Part shown: piece after piece, positions 1 to 8,045 of the stretch
How the letters are laid out: every line of letters begins with the position of its first letter
How positions within the stretch are numbered: the stretch's first letter is position 1
DNA from: Thalassobius sp002708925
Lineage (GTDB): Bacteria > Pseudomonadota > Alphaproteobacteria > Rhodobacterales > Rhodobacteraceae
Reading direction: 5' to 3'
Assembly (NCBI RefSeq): GCF_049803795.1
Contig: NZ_JBNAGJ010000003.1
Coordinates: forward strand, 372,001 to 436,000
DNA length: 64,000 nucleotides
Translations under genes and position numbers: made by a program
Notes under the pieces: generated by a model
Told to the model about the DNA's origin: nothing
Seen by the model: the letters and a program-made list of their open reading frames with translations, nothing else
The model's database searches: none

Positions 1-168
1 ACTGTGTTTCTGGGTGGGGCCACGCTGGCCCTGTCTTTCGTGTCGCCTTCGCAGGGGCTGGGCCCTGCCGGGGGGGCGTTGTTCTTATTCACAGTCGTGT
101 TCGCCGTGGTCTTCAGCGTGTTGAGATCGCGGCTGGAACGTCACTTCTTCAAGGTGGAGGCCCTATGA
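1..168 (+). CDS. C-terminal end of a membrane protein (partial)
   Basis: The reading frame is open from the window edge to a TGA at 166-168 and gives about 55 residues. The segment is hydrophobic with two likely membrane-spanning stretches (around TLALSFV and LFLFTVVFAVVFSV), followed by a short basic cytoplasmic tail (RSRLERHFFK). The stop overlaps the mccB start in an ATGA arrangement, which suggests translational coupling and the same transcript as the leucine-degradation genes. The family cannot be recognised from this fragment. The frame is supported by the overlap and the hydrophobic composition only. Confidence 0.6.
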   Translation, partial: TVFLGGATLALSFVSPSQGLGPAGGALFLFTVVFAVVFSVLRSRLERHFFKVEAL

Positions 169-1769
169 AACTGCACTCGTCTGCCATTCCGTCCTCGGAA
201 ACCTTTCAGACCAACCGGCGCAATCACCTGGAGGCGCTGGAAACCATCCGCGAGGCCGCCGAGGCCGCGCGCCTGGGGGGCGGTGAAAAATCGCGTGAAC
301 GCCACGTTGCGCGGGGTAAGATGCTGCCGCGTCGCCGGATTCGTGCGCTTCTGGATCCGGACTCGCCCTTTCTGGAGGTCGGCGCCACCGCCGCGCATAA
401 CATGTATGACAATGCCGCCCCCTGTGCGGGTGTCGTGGCCGGGATCGGCCGGGTGCAGGGGATCGAGTGCATGATCGTGTGCAACGATGCCACGGTGAAG
501 GGCGGCTCTTACTATCCGATGACGGTGAAAAAGCACCTGCGCGCGCAGGAAATCGCCGAACAGAACCACCTGCCCTGTATCTATATGGTGGACAGCGGCG
601 GCGCGAACCTGCCCAGTCAGGACGAGGTGTTCCCCGACCGCGATCACTTTGGCCGTATCTTTTTCAATCAGGCCAATATGTCGGCCAAGGGCATCCCGCA
701 GATCGCGGTGGTGATGGGCTCGTGTACGGCGGGGGGGGCCTATGTGCCGGCCATGTCGGATGTCACGATCATTGTGAAGGAACAGGGCACGATTTTTCTG
801 GCCGGCCCGCCCTTGGTGAAGGCCGCCACCGGCGAGGTGGTCAGCGCCGAGGATCTGGGCGGCGGCGACGTGCATACGCGCCTGTCGGGCGTGGCCGATT
901 ATCTGGCCGAGGATGACGCCCATGCCGTGGCCCTGGCGCGCCGCGCCGTCAGCCATCTGAACCGTGCCAAACCGGCAAGCGTGCAATGGCAATCCTCCGA
1001 AGAGCCGCTCTATGATCCCGAGGAAATCCTGGGCGTCGTGCCCTCGGACCTGCGCACCCCGTATGACATCCGCGAGGTCATCGCCCGTACTGTGGATGGC
1101 AGCCGCTTCGATGAATTTAAACCGCGGTTTGGGGAAACCCTGGTGACGGGCTTTGCTCATATCAAGGGCTGCCCTGTGGGCATCATCGCCAATAACGGTG
1201 TGCTGTTCTCTGAGGCTGCGCAGAAGGGCGCGCATTTCGTGGAACTGTGCAGCCAGCGCAAGATCCCGCTGGTTTTCCTGCAAAATATCACCGGCTTCAT
1301 GGTGGGCCGCAAATATGAAAACGAGGGCATCGCGCGCCATGGTGCCAAGATGGTGACCGCCGTCGCCACCACCAAAGTGCCGAAAATTACCATGCTGGTG
1401 GGGGGCTCGTTCGGGGCGGGGAACTATGGCATGGCCGGACGTGCCTATAGCCCGCGTTTCCTGTGGACATGGCCCAACAGCCGCATTTCCGTGATGGGCG
1501 GCGAACAGGCCGCAGGCGTTCTGGCCACCGTCAAACGCGACGGGATCGAACGGCAGGGCGGCACGTGGTCGGCGCAGGAAGAGGCCGCCTTCAAACAGCC
1601 CACCATTGATATGTTCGAGCAGCAGAGCCACCCGCTCTATGCCTCGGCCCGGCTGTGGGATGACGGCATCGTTGATCCGCGCAAAACCCGAGACGTCCTG
1701 GCGCTGTCGCTCAGCGCCAGCCTGAATGCCCCGATCGAGGACACGCGTTTCGGCGTGTTCCGCATGTAG
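165..1769 (+). CDS. mccB: 3-methylcrotonyl-CoA carboxylase beta subunit (carboxyltransferase)
   Basis: This 534-residue protein is the carboxyltransferase subunit of methylcrotonyl-CoA carboxylase. The enzyme transfers CO2 from carboxybiotin to 3-methylcrotonyl-CoA in leucine/isovalerate catabolism, in the cytoplasm. It begins with the family-typical N-terminus in which the substrate is preceded by an ExxRE...RGK(M)LPR stretch, and it has both carboxyltransferase lobes. Glycine-rich loops are visible at GSCTAGGAYVPAM and GGSFGAGNYGMAGRAY, the latter near residue 420. Length matches the family (about 535). It is followed by a membrane protein gene, then mccA, HMG-CoA lyase and a crotonase, which separates it from propionyl-CoA carboxylase beta. 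The start overlaps the upstream stop (ATGA). Confidence 0.95.
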   Translation: MKLHSSAIPSSETFQTNRRNHLEALETIREAAEAARLGGGEKSRERHVARGKMLPRRRIRALLDPDSPFLEVGATAAHNMYDNAAPCAGVVAGIGRVQGIECMIVCNDATVKGGSYYPMTVKKHLRAQEIAEQNHLPCIYMVDSGGANLPSQDEVFPDRDHFGRIFFNQANMSAKGIPQIAVVMGSCTAGGAYVPAMSDVTIIVKEQGTIFLAGPPLVKAATGEVVSAEDLGGGDVHTRLSGVADYLAEDDAHAVALARRAVSHLNRAKPASVQWQSSEEPLYDPEEILGVVPSDLRTPYDIREVIARTVDGSRFDEFKPRFGETLVTGFAHIKGCPVGIIANNGVLFSEAAQKGAHFVELCSQRKIPLVFLQNITGFMVGRKYENEGIARHGAKMVTAVATTKVPKITMLVGGSFGAGNYGMAGRAYSPRFLWTWPNSRISVMGGEQAAGVLATVKRDGIERQGGTWSAQEEAAFKQPTIDMFEQQSHPLYASARLWDDGIVDPRKTRDVLALSLSASLNAPIEDTRFGVFRM

Positions 1770-1779
1770 GAGGCCCGAG

Positions 1780-2505
1780 ATGACCGGAAACAATGACACC
1801 CCCCCGCAGTCCGACGATCCGGGGCCGGACAGGCCCAAACTGCTGGGGCGCGTCGCCCTGGAGGATCAGAGCGACCGAATCTTCGACGAGGTGCGCAGGC
1901 TGGTGGAACACGAGGACGGGCTGGTGGACAAACGCATCGCGTGGATGCTGGCCTTCAACGGTTTTCTGTTCGCGGCCTACGGGCTGTCTCTGGGGGCCGA
2001 GATTTCTCTGCTGGAATTCACCCCAACCGAGCCGGGCCCGCCCTTTTGCGTTTTTGTGACCTGTCTGGAAAGCGTTGAGGCGCTTGGAAAACGGATCGAA
2101 ACGCTGAGGGCGGCGCTGGTGATTGCCGGCTGCCTGTCTGCTTTGGCGGCGTTGATCGGGGTGTGGGCGGCCATGCGTGCGATGTCTTATATTCGCAGCG
2201 ATTATCAGCAGTATCTGGCGCGAATGCAGGTCAGGCAGCTGACGATGCCCGCGTTTCCCAGTGTCAAATCCTCGGCCGTGCTGGGGGATGCCTATGGGCT
2301 GGCGATGCCCTGCCTGGTGGCAGTGCCGTGGATCTATGTCTGGTCCAAAGGCTATGCGGGCCCGCTGCTGTGGTCCGAGCTTCTGGATCGCAGCTGGTTT
2401 GTCCTGTGGGGGCCGGCGACGTTGCTGTTCGTTCCGATGTTTCTGCTCAGGTATCGTGCGCTGTTTCACCCGGACGATCCGCACGCGCGCCACACCGCGA
2501 AATGA
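1780..2505 (+). CDS. hypothetical integral membrane protein within the mcc operon
   Basis: The ORF is open from 1726, but ATG 1780 is preferred: it follows AGGAGG about 5 bases upstream and does not overlap mccB. The product is 241 residues. An acidic, proline-rich N-terminus (about 25 residues) is followed by a short charged helix (DRIFDEVRRLVEHEDGLV). Hydrophobic segments follow around FNGFLFAAYGLSL, ALVIAGCLSALAALIGVWAAM, PCLVAVPWIYVW and WGPATLLFVPMFLL, suggesting about four membrane spans. I do not recognise the family. Its position between the two carboxylase subunits, with good ribosome-binding sites on both sides, means it is co-transcribed with them. A role in uptake or membrane association is speculation. 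Confidence 0.8.
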   Translation: MTGNNDTPPQSDDPGPDRPKLLGRVALEDQSDRIFDEVRRLVEHEDGLVDKRIAWMLAFNGFLFAAYGLSLGAEISLLEFTPTEPGPPFCVFVTCLESVEALGKRIETLRAALVIAGCLSALAALIGVWAAMRAMSYIRSDYQQYLARMQVRQLTMPAFPSVKSSAVLGDAYGLAMPCLVAVPWIYVWSKGYAGPLLWSELLDRSWFVLWGPATLLFVPMFLLRYRALFHPDDPHARHTAK

Positions 2506-2530
2506 TTTCAAAGCTCCAGGGAGTGGGAAA

Positions 2531-4462
2531 ATGTTCGATAAAATCCTGATTGCCAACCGAGGCGAGATTGCCTGCCGTATCATCGAAACCGCTCGTAAAA
2601 TGGGGGTGGCGACGGTGGCGGTGTATTCGGATGCCGATGCGCAGGCCAAACATGTCGCCATGGCCGATGAAAGCATCCACATCGGCGGCTCGGCCCCGGC
2701 GGAAAGCTATCTGCTGGCGCAGCGGATTTTGCAGGCGGCGCATCTCACCGGCGCGCAGGCGATCCATCCGGGCTATGGGTTTTTGTCCGAAAATCCCGAC
2801 TTCGTGGAACAGGTGCAGGCCGCGGGGCTGACCTTCATTGGCCCCTCGGCCGATGCGATCCGTAAAATGGGGCTGAAGGACGCGGCCAAGGCGCTGATGG
2901 AGCAAGCCGGCGTGCCCGTCGTGCCCGGCTATCACGGCCCCGATCAGGACGGCGATTTTCTGGCCAAGCAAGCGGATCAGATCGGCTATCCGGTGCTGAT
3001 CAAGGCGGTTGCGGGTGGCGGCGGCAAGGGGATGCGCCTGGTCGAGTCCCCCGCCGATTTCGCCGATGCCCTGGCCAGCGCCCGCAGCGAGGCACAGACG
3101 GCCTTTGGCAACCCCGATGTGTTGATCGAGAAGTATATCCTCCAGCCGCGGCACATTGAGGTGCAGGTCTTTGGTGACGGCACCCAGGCGGTGCATTTGT
3201 TTGAACGCGACTGCTCGCTTCAGCGGCGCCACCAGAAGGTGATCGAAGAGGCACCCGCCCCCGGCATGACCGCCGAAATGCGCGCCGCCATGGGCGATGC
3301 CGCCGTCCGTGCCGCTCAGGCGATCGGCTATAAGGGCGCGGGCACGATCGAATTCATCGTGGACGGGGCGAACGGGCTGCGCCCCGATGGGTTCTGGTTC
3401 ATGGAGATGAACACCCGGCTGCAAGTGGAACACCCCGTTACCGAGGCGATCACCGGTGTCGATCTGGTGGAATGGCAGCTGCGCGTTGCAGCGGGTGAAG
3501 GCCTGCCGAAACAGCAAGAAGAGCTGACCATCACCGGCCATGCCTTTGAAAGCCGCCTGTATGCCGAGGACGTCCCCAAGGGGTTCCTGCCCGCCACCGG
3601 CACGCTGGGGCATCTGGCCTTTCCGTCAGGCTGCCGGGCCGATAGTGGTGTGCGCTCGGGCGATACGATCAGCCCGTTCTATGATCCGATGATCGCCAAG
3701 GTCATCACCCACGGCCCCACGCGTGAGATTGCTCTGAAACAGATGGCACAGGCGCTTGAGGGCACACAGGTGGCGGGCACGGTGACCAACCTGTCTTTCC
3801 TGGGGGCTTTGTGCGCGCATGAAGGCTTTGCCAGCGGCGCGGTCGATACCGGGTTGATCGCGCGGGATCTGGAGGCCTTGGTGGTGCAGCATCCGGCCAG
3901 CCCGCAGGTGGTGGCGCAGGCGGCGATGCTGTCGCTGGGCCTGATGGGGCGGCCCGACTGGGACCGTGGCTTTACCCTGTGGGGCAGCAGCTGGCGCGAG
4001 GTTCTGCTGACCCAGGGCGAGGCTGAGCTGTCCGTGGGGATCACCCTGCGCGGCCCGGATGTGGCCTTGGTGGATGTTGATGGGATGGTGGTGCAGGCGC
4101 GCTATGCGGATGGGTGGTATTTTGACGACATGCGCGCGGCCGATTGGCATCGGGGCGACGGGCAGGTTACGATTTTTGCCGATTACGGCGTGCCTTTCAC
4201 GCTGGTCGATCCGCTGGACCGGGACACAAGCGCGGGGGGCGATGGCAATGTGATCGAGGCCCCGATGCCCGGCCTGGTCAAGGCCGTCTTTGCCAGGGCC
4301 GGCCAAGAGGTGGCCGAGGGCGACAGGCTGGCCATTCTGGAGGCAATGAAGATGGAGCACTCCCTGCTGGCCGCCCGCGATGGTGTGGTGGCCGAGGTTC
4401 TGGCGGACGCGGGCGATCAGGTCGAAGCGGGCGCGGCGCTGATCCGGCTGGAAGAGGCCTGA
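2531..4462 (+). CDS. mccA: 3-methylcrotonyl-CoA carboxylase alpha subunit (biotin carboxylase and BCCP)
   Basis: This 643-residue biotin-containing subunit carboxylates biotin using ATP and bicarbonate and passes it to MccB. The start MFDKILIANRGEIACRII is the canonical biotin carboxylase N-terminus; the longer open frame upstream to 2261 is shadow sequence. Domain order is biotin carboxylase (about 1-450), with the ATP-grasp glycine loop GGGGKGM and the MEMNTRLQVEHPVTE motif, then a linker domain, then a biotinyl domain at the C-terminus. The biotin-attachment motif is EAMKM, with the lysine at about residue 607. It would be biotinylated by the BirA encoded at 23767-24516. The stop lies 3 bases before the HMG-CoA lyase start. 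Confidence 0.95.
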   Translation: MFDKILIANRGEIACRIIETARKMGVATVAVYSDADAQAKHVAMADESIHIGGSAPAESYLLAQRILQAAHLTGAQAIHPGYGFLSENPDFVEQVQAAGLTFIGPSADAIRKMGLKDAAKALMEQAGVPVVPGYHGPDQDGDFLAKQADQIGYPVLIKAVAGGGGKGMRLVESPADFADALASARSEAQTAFGNPDVLIEKYILQPRHIEVQVFGDGTQAVHLFERDCSLQRRHQKVIEEAPAPGMTAEMRAAMGDAAVRAAQAIGYKGAGTIEFIVDGANGLRPDGFWFMEMNTRLQVEHPVTEAITGVDLVEWQLRVAAGEGLPKQQEELTITGHAFESRLYAEDVPKGFLPATGTLGHLAFPSGCRADSGVRSGDTISPFYDPMIAKVITHGPTREIALKQMAQALEGTQVAGTVTNLSFLGALCAHEGFASGAVDTGLIARDLEALVVQHPASPQVVAQAAMLSLGLMGRPDWDRGFTLWGSSWREVLLTQGEAELSVGITLRGPDVALVDVDGMVVQARYADGWYFDDMRAADWHRGDGQVTIFADYGVPFTLVDPLDRDTSAGGDGNVIEAPMPGLVKAVFARAGQEVAEGDRLAILEAMKMEHSLLAARDGVVAEVLADAGDQVEAGAALIRLEEA

Positions 4463-4465
4463 GCC

Positions 4466-5320
4466 ATGACGCAATACGTTGAAATCTTTGAGGTCGGCCC
4501 GCGCGACGGGTTGCAGAACGAAAAGGCCCGCATTCCCACGGACGGTAAGATCGCGCTGGTCGATTGCCTGTCCGGGGCCGGGTTCCGCCGGATCGAGGTG
4601 GCCAGTTTCGTCAGTCCCAAATGGGTGCCGCAAATGGCCGACAGCGCTCAGGTTCTGGCCGGGATCAGCCGCGCGACGGGCGTGTCTTATGCGGCGCTGA
4701 CCCCGAACATGCAGGGGCTGGAGCGTGCGCTGGCCGCCCAGGCCGATGAGGTGGCCATTTTCGGCGCGGCCTCCGAAGGGTTTTCCAAGGCCAATATCAA
4801 CGCCACCATCGCCGAGAGCCTGGCACGGTTCGCCCCCGTCGCCGAGGCTGCGCAGGCCGCCGGTATCCCGGTGCGCGGCTATGTTTCTTGCGTGACGGAC
4901 TGCCCCTACGATGGGCCCGTCGCGCCTCAGGCGGTGGCGCAGGTTGCCGAACAGTTGCTGGCCATGGGCTGCTATGAGATTTCGCTGGGCGACACGCTGG
5001 GGCAGGGCACGCCCGAACGGATCGAAGATATGCTGAAGGCCGTCACTCAGGTGGTTCCGGTGCAGAAACTGGCAGGGCATTATCACGATACCGCAGGGCG
5101 GGCCTTGCAAAATATCGAGGCCTCGCTGGAGCAGGGCCTGCGCGTGTTCGATGCGGCCGTGGGGGGGCTGGGCGGCTGCCCCTATGCCCCCGGAGCGGCG
5201 GGAAATGTGGCCACCGAAGCCGTCAACGCGCATCTTGTGCGGCTGGGCTATCGGACGCATCTGGATCCGGATGTGCTGCAAACCGCCGGTGCCATGGCGC
5301 GCGCGCTGCGGGCTGGCTGA
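4466..5320 (+). CDS. mvaB: hydroxymethylglutaryl-CoA lyase
   Basis: This 284-residue enzyme of the HMGL/isopropylmalate-synthase TIM-barrel family cleaves HMG-CoA to acetoacetate and acetyl-CoA, the last step of leucine degradation. Visible signatures are the N-terminal EVGPRDGLQNE motif with the catalytic Arg/Asp, the HYHDT metal-binding motif, and the GGLGGCPYAPGAAGN segment with the active-site cysteine. Length is slightly below the usual roughly 300. It starts 3 bases after mccA stops and is clearly in the same operon. Gene context (carboxylase and hydratase) excludes 2-isopropylmalate or homocitrate synthase. Confidence 0.95.
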   Translation: MTQYVEIFEVGPRDGLQNEKARIPTDGKIALVDCLSGAGFRRIEVASFVSPKWVPQMADSAQVLAGISRATGVSYAALTPNMQGLERALAAQADEVAIFGAASEGFSKANINATIAESLARFAPVAEAAQAAGIPVRGYVSCVTDCPYDGPVAPQAVAQVAEQLLAMGCYEISLGDTLGQGTPERIEDMLKAVTQVVPVQKLAGHYHDTAGRALQNIEASLEQGLRVFDAAVGGLGGCPYAPGAAGNVATEAVNAHLVRLGYRTHLDPDVLQTAGAMARALRAG

Positions 5321-5386
5321 GCATGACGGATTTCTGCCGGGGCGACCGTCACGGGGCCGCCCGGCATTCGCACAAAGGAGGCAGAG

Positions 5387-6169
5387 ATGCCAGACACCAT
5401 TTCGATTGAATGCGACGCCCGCGGCGTGGCCACGCTGTGGCTGGATCGCCCCGAGAAACACAATGCCCTGTCCGGCCGGATGATCTCTGAGCTGCATCAG
5501 GCCGCGCGCGATCTGGGCGCGGATGACGCTGTCCGCGCCGTGGTGCTGGCCGCGCGTGGGGCCAGTTTCTGCGCGGGCGGAGATCTGGGCTGGATGCGCC
5601 AGCAATTCACCGCCGCCCCCGCGCAGCGGATGGAGGAAGCGGGCAAGCTGGCCTGGATGCTGCAAGCGCTCAATACCCTGCCCAAGCCGCTGATCGGACG
5701 GGTGCAGGGCAATGCCTTTGGCGGCGGGGTTGGGATGGCCAGCGTCTGCGATGTGGTGATCGGGGCAGACAGCGTGCTGATGGCTCTGACAGAAACCCGT
5801 CTGGGACTGATCCCGGCCACCATCGGCCCCTATGTCTGCGCCCGGATGGGCGAGGCGCGGGCGCGGCGGGTGTTCATGTCGGGTCGCCGTTTCGACGCCT
5901 CCGAGGCGGTGGAGCTGGGCCTGCTGTCGCGCGCGGTGCCGGCCGATCAGCTGGACGCCGCGATCGAGGCAGAAATCACCCCCTATCTGGACTGCGCGCC
6001 GGGGGCTGTGGGCCGGGCCAAGGCCCTGCTGCGCACCCTGGGCCCGCGTATTGATGAAACCACGATCCAGCACACGATTTCCGAGCTGGCCGCCTGCTGG
6101 GAGGGCGCTGAAGCGCCCGAGGGCATCGGTGCGTTTTTCGAAAAGCGGAAACCGGGCTGGCAGCGCTGA
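5387..6169 (+). CDS. liuC: enoyl-CoA hydratase/isomerase family protein, probable methylglutaconyl-CoA hydratase
   Basis: This 260-residue crotonase-fold protein has the two oxyanion-hole segments FCAGGDLGWM (about residues 60-70) and GNAFGGGVGMA (about 105-115). In this operon the likely reaction is hydration of 3-methylglutaconyl-CoA to HMG-CoA, the step between MccAB and HMG-CoA lyase. The start ATG is 6 bases after AAAGGAGG. A 66-base spacer separates it from the lyase gene, and a strong intrinsic terminator lies 44 bases downstream, so this is the last gene of the unit. Substrate assignment rests on operon context. Family membership is certain. Confidence 0.9.
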   Translation: MPDTISIECDARGVATLWLDRPEKHNALSGRMISELHQAARDLGADDAVRAVVLAARGASFCAGGDLGWMRQQFTAAPAQRMEEAGKLAWMLQALNTLPKPLIGRVQGNAFGGGVGMASVCDVVIGADSVLMALTETRLGLIPATIGPYVCARMGEARARRVFMSGRRFDASEAVELGLLSRAVPADQLDAAIEAEITPYLDCAPGAVGRAKALLRTLGPRIDETTIQHTISELAACWEGAEAPEGIGAFFEKRKPGWQR

Positions 6170-6212
6170 TCAGGCGGCTTTCAATCGCGAATCTCTTTCG
6201 CCTAAAAAACGG

Positions 6213-6240
6213 AACGGCGCCGTCAAAAGCGCCGTTTTTC
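6213..6240 (+). terminator. intrinsic terminator after the leucine-degradation operon
   Basis: AACGGCGC at 6213-6220 pairs perfectly with GCGCCGTT at 6229-6236 across an 8-base loop and runs into a T-rich tract (to 6239). An A-tract precedes the stem (6204-6209), so it could also work on the other strand. Confidence 0.85.
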
Positions 6241-6534
6241 CCGTTTAAATATGCATGTGAAGGATGACTTTAGTCAGAATCACATAAAAAAATTCGGATA
6301 TGCATGGGAACGAATTCCGGATTTACAGCCCCCTGCGGCAAAAAAAACCAATCAGAATTGCCGCAACGCAACGAAGAAAGCCTTTGTGTGCGGCGGTATG
6401 CTACGGAATCCCGCAACATCTTCGTGTTGTTGAATGTGTCGATGGTTCGGTTGACCCCGGAGGGGCGCAGGAGTAAACCCGGCCTAGCAAAATCAGCCTA
6501 CTGACTGCGCGCCCGCGCATGAAAGGAGCCACTC
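6241..6534 (+). promoter_or_regulatory. intergenic region carrying the nuo operon leader and promoter
   Basis: About 295 bases without a credible gene separate the terminator from nuoA. The first 80 bases are markedly AT-rich for this genome. They contain a palindrome TGACT-TT-AGTCA at 6265-6276 and two direct copies of ATATGCATG at 6249-6257 and 6298-6306. The 3' part contains GAAAGGAG, the nuoA ribosome-binding site. I could not identify a convincing -35/-10 pair. That the nuo promoter lies here is inferred from the terminator upstream and the tight gene packing downstream. Confidence 0.5.
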
Positions 6535-6900
6535 GTGGAAGAGATGCTGAGGGAATACCTTCCCATCCTCGTCTTTCTGGCCATCGCCATCGCACTTGGC
6601 CTCGTTCTAATCCTTGCAGCTGTCATTCTGGCCGTCCGCAACCCGGACCCCGAGAAAGTCTCGGCCTATGAATGCGGTTTCAATGCCTTTGATGACGCGC
6701 GTATGAAGTTCGATGTCCGGTTCTACCTGGTGTCGATCCTGTTCATCATCTTCGATCTGGAAATCGCCTTTCTGTTCCCCTGGGCCGTCGCGTTCAAGGA
6801 TATTTCGATGGTCGGGTTCTGGTCCATGATGGTGTTCCTGGGCGTGCTGACCGCAGGTTTCGCCTATGAGTGGAAGAAAGGGGCCCTGGAATGGGAGTGA
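6535..6900 (+). CDS. nuoA: NADH-quinone oxidoreductase subunit A
   Basis: This 121-residue membrane subunit of complex I has three predicted membrane helices. The conserved loop YECGFNAFDDARMKFDVRFYL (read in two halves) contains the cysteine typical of the NuoA/ND3 quinone-site loop. The start is GTG at 6535, six bases after AGGAG; the in-frame ATG at 6544 is too far from the Shine-Dalgarno. It is the first gene of the 14-subunit nuo operon. Its 3' end overlaps the nuoB start. Confidence 0.96.
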   Translation: MEEMLREYLPILVFLAIAIALGLVLILAAVILAVRNPDPEKVSAYECGFNAFDDARMKFDVRFYLVSILFIIFDLEIAFLFPWAVAFKDISMVGFWSMMVFLGVLTAGFAYEWKKGALEWE

Positions 6901-7424
6901 TGACCGGTGCGAACACGGCTGGCTTCGACCGCGAAGTCGCCACGCAAGAGCTGAACCGCGAACTTCAGGACAAGGGTTTCCTGCTGACCTCGGTCGATGA
7001 CATTATCAACTGGGGCCGCACCGGATCGCTGCACTGGATGACCTTTGGTCTGGCCTGCTGCGCGGTGGAAATGATGCACACTTCGATGCCGCGCTATGAT
7101 GCCGAACGGTTCGGGATCGCGCCGCGCGCGTCTCCGCGTCAGTCGGACGTGATGATCGTGGCCGGCACGCTGACCAACAAGATGGCCCCCGCGCTGCGCA
7201 AGGTTTACGACCAGATGCCCGAGCCGCGCTACGTGATCTCGATGGGATCGTGCGCCAATGGCGGCGGCTATTACCACTACAGCTACTCGGTGGTGCGCGG
7301 CTGTGACCGGATCGTGCCTGTGGACGTCTATGTGCCCGGCTGCCCCCCCACCGCCGAGGCGCTGCTGTATGGGTTCATGCAGCTGGCCCGCAAGATCCGC
7401 CGCACCGGCACGATCGTGCGCTAA
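6891..7424 (+). CDS. nuoB: NADH-quinone oxidoreductase subunit B (cluster N2 subunit)
   Basis: This 177-residue peripheral-arm subunit carries the terminal [4Fe-4S] cluster N2 next to the quinone site. The tandem-cysteine motif LACCAVEMMH and the downstream MGSCANGGGYY and VPGCPPTAEA cysteines supply the four ligands. ATG 6891 is chosen because it sits after GAAAGGGG with about 8-base spacing and overlaps nuoA. ATG 6900 (MTGANTAG) directly at the nuoA stop is an alternative that removes three residues. Length fits alphaproteobacterial NuoB. Confidence 0.95.
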   Translation: MGVMTGANTAGFDREVATQELNRELQDKGFLLTSVDDIINWGRTGSLHWMTFGLACCAVEMMHTSMPRYDAERFGIAPRASPRQSDVMIVAGTLTNKMAPALRKVYDQMPEPRYVISMGSCANGGGYYHYSYSVVRGCDRIVPVDVYVPGCPPTAEALLYGFMQLARKIRRTGTIVR

Positions 7425-7442
7425 GCGGGAAGGAATGAACTG

Positions 7443-8045
7443 ATGAGTGACGCCCTGAACGAACTGGCCACCCATATCGAGCTGAAACGCCCCGATGACG
7501 TGATCGGCTGGGACGTGGCCTTTGACGAGCTGACAATCGACGTAGCCCCCGGCAAGATCGTGGATTTCGTCGATTTCCTGAAATCCGATCCCACCTGCAA
7601 ATTCTCGTCCTTGGTGGACATCACCGCCGTGGATTACCCCGACCGGGTGAAACGGTTCGATGTGGTTTATCACTTCCTGTCGATGTACCAGAACCAGCGC
7701 ATCCGCCTGCGGGTCAGCGTGCGCGAAGATGACATGGTGCCCTCGATCGTGGACGTGCACCCCTCGGCCAACTGGTTCGAGCGCGAGGTCTTCGATATGT
7801 TCGGCGTGCTGTTCACCGGCCACCCCGATCTGCGCCGCCTGCTGACGGATTACGGTTTCCGCGGCCACCCGCTGCGCAAGGACTTCCCCACCACCGGCTA
7901 CACCGAAGTGCGCTATGACGAGGCGCAAAAACGCGTGGTCTATGAGCCGGTGAAACTGGTGCAGGAATACCGCCAGTTCGATTTCATGTCCCCGTGGGAG
8001 GGTGCCAACTACATCCTGCCCGGCGATGAGAAGGAGGCCAAGTGA
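7443..8045 (+). CDS. nuoC: NADH-quinone oxidoreductase subunit C (30 kDa subunit)
   Basis: This 200-residue hydrophilic subunit of the peripheral arm contains the family signature around WFEREVFDMFGV, followed by GHPDLRRLLTDYGFRGHPLRKDFP. It is a separate gene, not fused to nuoD as in enterobacteria. GGAAGG precedes the ATG, and the stop overlaps the nuoD start in GTGATG. Confidence 0.96.
   Translation: MSDALNELATHIELKRPDDVIGWDVAFDELTIDVAPGKIVDFVDFLKSDPTCKFSSLVDITAVDYPDRVKRFDVVYHFLSMYQNQRIRLRVSVREDDMVPSIVDVHPSANWFEREVFDMFGVLFTGHPDLRRLLTDYGFRGHPLRKDFPTTGYTEVRYDEAQKRVVYEPVKLVQEYRQFDFMSPWEGANYILPGDEKEAK

Noticed and set aside
3626..6073. Long minus-strand frame antisense to the leucine-degradation genes (815 codons)
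   Set aside because: Composition is His/Gly/Gln/Arg-rich, typical of high-GC antisense frames; no start signal or domain. The plus-strand genes have clear families.
6251..6504. Short plus-strand ORFs before nuoA
   Set aside because: No ribosome-binding site or recognisable sequence; the region is better explained as leader and promoter.
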